The translations under genes and the position numbers were made by a program. 64,000 nucleotides of DNA from Sphingobacterium deserti (GTDB lineage Bacteria > Bacteroidota > Bacteroidia > Sphingobacteriales > Sphingobacteriaceae), in assembly GCF_000757725.1 (NCBI RefSeq), contig NZ_JJMU01000029.1, positions 62,001 through 126,000 of the forward strand. The letters are read 5' to 3'. The notes beneath the pieces are model-generated. The model saw only the letters and a program-made list of their open reading frames with translations, was not told the origin of the DNA and searched no databases. Below are positions 62,705 to 64,000 of the stretch, one piece after another. Within the stretch, counting starts at the first letter, position 1; each line of letters begins with the position of its first letter.

Positions 62705-63133
62705 TTATTTTCCTTTCAGCAAGCGCTCCAAATAGTCTACTTTAGATTTTTCGGCTTCTAAGAGGCGTTCGTAGAGCTTTTTGTTTTCTTCATGTGACTC
62801 GATAAGTTTATCGAGAGGATTGAAGTTTGGTTGGTAATTCACTGCGCTTGCGATCAAGGTCGAATTGTCGCTGCTCGTATTGTGATAAGTGTTATTAATA
62901 ATATTGAACACGGCTTCCTCACTAAAATTTTCAATAGCTTCTGGCGTAACACCCAAAATATTAGCAACCTGCGCTAAAAGACTGGCTTCGATAGCAGCAC
63001 TTTTCTCGATATTGGATACAGTTTGCTGACTCACGCCCAATTCAATGGCTAATGCTTCTTGCTTCATACCGCGCAGTTCGCGGATCCGGCTGATCTTTCT
63101 TCCTATATGGTTTGTCGTGTGGGTTGTGCTCAT
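62705..63133 (-). CDS. XRE-family helix-turn-helix regulator with coiled-coil tail
   Basis: A 142-residue repressor-like protein. The HTH_3 domain spans about 10-70 (IGRKISRIRELRGMKQEALA, IELGVSQQTVSNIEKSA, LGVTPEAIENF). The central part is Asn/Ser-rich, and the last ~35 residues (IESHEENKKLYERLLEAEKS then KVDYLERLLKG) form a short coiled coil for dimerisation. This layout is common in Bacteroidota mobile DNA. The ATG at 63131-63133 follows a -7 element; a palindrome lies in the expected -33 region, suggesting autoregulation. A broken KilA-N gene lies downstream, so this may be the remaining regulator of an old element. Confidence 0.88.
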   Translation of the reverse strand: MSTTHTTNHIGRKISRIRELRGMKQEALAIELGVSQQTVSNIEKSAAIEASLLAQVANILGVTPEAIENFSEEAVFNIINNTYHNTSSDNSTLIASAVNYQPNFNPLDKLIESHEENKKLYERLLEAEKSKVDYLERLLKGK

Positions 63134-63138
63134 ACCTC

Positions 63139-63179
63139 CAAAGTTAAAAATATTCAGCGTTTAAGATACGAAATATCTT
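63139..63179 (-). promoter_or_regulatory. Promoter and possible operator of the XRE gene
   Basis: On the minus strand TAACTTTG (63146 to 63139) is a -7 element 5 nt before the ATG. The palindrome AAGATACGAAATATCTT (63163-63179; 6-bp arms, 5-nt centre) covers the -33 region and is a fair candidate for the binding site of the XRE protein itself. Confidence 0.45.
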
Positions 63180-63310
63180 GGGATGGTACAAAACCAAGAT
63201 GGCTTGTATGTTACCAAGCCTGCTGGTGGTATACAAAGCGTAATGGTTCGGCACGCGGATGATGCTGTGTTTATTTGCGTATCGGTACATCATTTATAAC
63301 AAGCAAAATT

Positions 63311-64000
63311 ATGGATAATGCATATTTAACCAATCCAGGAAGTAAGTGGGATACGCCTTTGTATTTGCTAGACGGCGGAATTGCCGAAGCATTACAGCAC
63401 GATACATTCGCATCGTTTAACAAGAAAATGTGGAAGCTGCTCGTTGCATTGACTTCAAGGCAAGAAAGCAGTGCAGCTGAAAAAAAGCAATTGAAGAAAA
63501 CGTTAGCTAACATCGTGCTCATGATCAACGGCTGCCATTATTTTTTGCACCATAAAAATCGTTTGCACTATACCGATGAATGGATCGATATCGACTGGGT
63601 GAAAAATCCGTACCGCTGTCTTAAAAAATATCGGTCAGCAGATGATGCACGGCTTAACCATCATCTGGCGCATTTTAAGGATCATTTTACGCTGCTTAAT
63701 AGGCGAGAAGGACAAAACTTTGCCCTAGCATTTGCAGATCTTTTTAGCGTGATAGACCTCAGTGCTTGGCTCAGGCTCTTGAAAGGTTGGAAGTGCTGTA
63801 TCGAATCGCAGGGCAGCTTATTTGAAGATGCTGGAGACTATGCGCCGTTGGAAACTTATGCACAACTATCAAAATTGCATGAAGCCTGTCGGTTGGCGTT
63901 GTATTGGGCAGATCTTTCCTATCCTCCTCCAAATCGGCATTTGGTTGAAGACTATCTGGCGTCGGAGTATGAGAACGGCTATCAGAGCGCTAGTCCTTTA
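63311..64000 (+). CDS. Hypothetical protein, 3' end outside window
   Basis: The frame opens at ATG 63311 and runs off the window after 230 residues without a stop. The protein is rich in Leu, Lys, His, Trp and Tyr, with no signal peptide or membrane segment; it begins MDNAYLTNPGSKWDTPLYLL and contains NPYRCLKKYRSADDARLNHH and LSAWLRLLKGWKCCI. No family was recognised. It is divergent from the XRE gene with 177 bp between, which might place both under the same regulator. Confidence 0.7.
   Translation, partial: MDNAYLTNPGSKWDTPLYLLDGGIAEALQHDTFASFNKKMWKLLVALTSRQESSAAEKKQLKKTLANIVLMINGCHYFLHHKNRLHYTDEWIDIDWVKNPYRCLKKYRSADDARLNHHLAHFKDHFTLLNRREGQNFALAFADLFSVIDLSAWLRLLKGWKCCIESQGSLFEDAGDYAPLETYAQLSKLHEACRLALYWADLSYPPPNRHLVEDYLASEYENGYQSASPL

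Noticed and set aside
1-64000. tRNA or rRNA genes
   Set aside because: No cloverleaf-like or rRNA-like sequence was noticed on either strand by eye; a covariance-model search would be needed to be certain.

Overview
The window comes from a Gram-negative bacterium of the phylum Bacteroidota, most likely family Sphingobacteriaceae (Sphingobacterium/Pedobacter type). Evidence: two SusC/SusD outer-membrane pairs, an ECF-sigma/FecR pair of the Bacteroidetes type, fimbrillin/FISUMP surface protein, many lipoproteins, Kdo transferase and LptE (so an LPS outer membrane), and promoters of the Bacteroidetes TTTG / TAnnTTTG type. No rRNA, tRNA or CRISPR array was seen.

Layout. 0-8 kb: a PLP transsulfuration enzyme cut by the window edge, mfd, a helical hypothetical, AraC regulator + DUF983, galE. 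8-14.6 kb: surface and envelope genes: a small peptide plus a FISUMP lipoprotein, a UDP-glucuronate decarboxylase-like SDR divergent from waaA, and two tandem paralogous lipoproteins. 14.7-26.6 kb: hemW, then ECF sigma, FecR, SusC, SusD, a DUF5689 lipoprotein and a calcineurin-like phosphoesterase lipoprotein. 26.6-26.9 kb: three 33-bp repeats and the stump of an AAA_14 ATPase gene. 26.9-45.3 kb: mostly housekeeping: M1 and M23 peptidases, mutY-ssb, pheS, a TetR regulator, rlmD, an OmpA lipoprotein, the miaB / sigma-54 activator / lptE / TPR-like / secG run, and groES-groEL. 45.3-51.4 kb: an MtfA-like peptidase, a GYF/CD225-type plus DUF2752 membrane pair, two divergent NamZ (DUF1343) muramidase genes, and a LytTR regulator that lacks the phospho-acceptor Asp. 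51.4-53.5 kb: an AT-rich relic with a truncated secreted protein, a double-glycine-leader peptide gene and a 5'-truncated TonB receptor. 53.6-59.6 kb: a second SusC-SusD operon ending in an endonuclease/exonuclease/phosphatase-fold enzyme. 59.8-64 kb: a uracil-DNA-glycosylase-fold protein, a secreted hypothetical, a multiply broken KilA-N gene, an XRE repressor and an unknown partial gene.

How it fits together. Both Sus-type loci carry phosphoesterases instead of glycoside hydrolases, so they look like systems for importing a phosphorylated substrate rather than a plain glycan. The two NamZ proteins suggest recovery of MurNAc from peptidoglycan. The lptE-secG run joins tRNA modification, envelope biogenesis and secretion. 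The least ordinary parts are the peptide/TonB relic at 52-53.5 kb, the unphosphorylatable LytTR regulator, the phased repeats before the ATPase stump, and a recurring arrangement in which the TAnnTTTG promoter element lies only 3-8 nt before the start codon, which predicts leaderless mRNAs.
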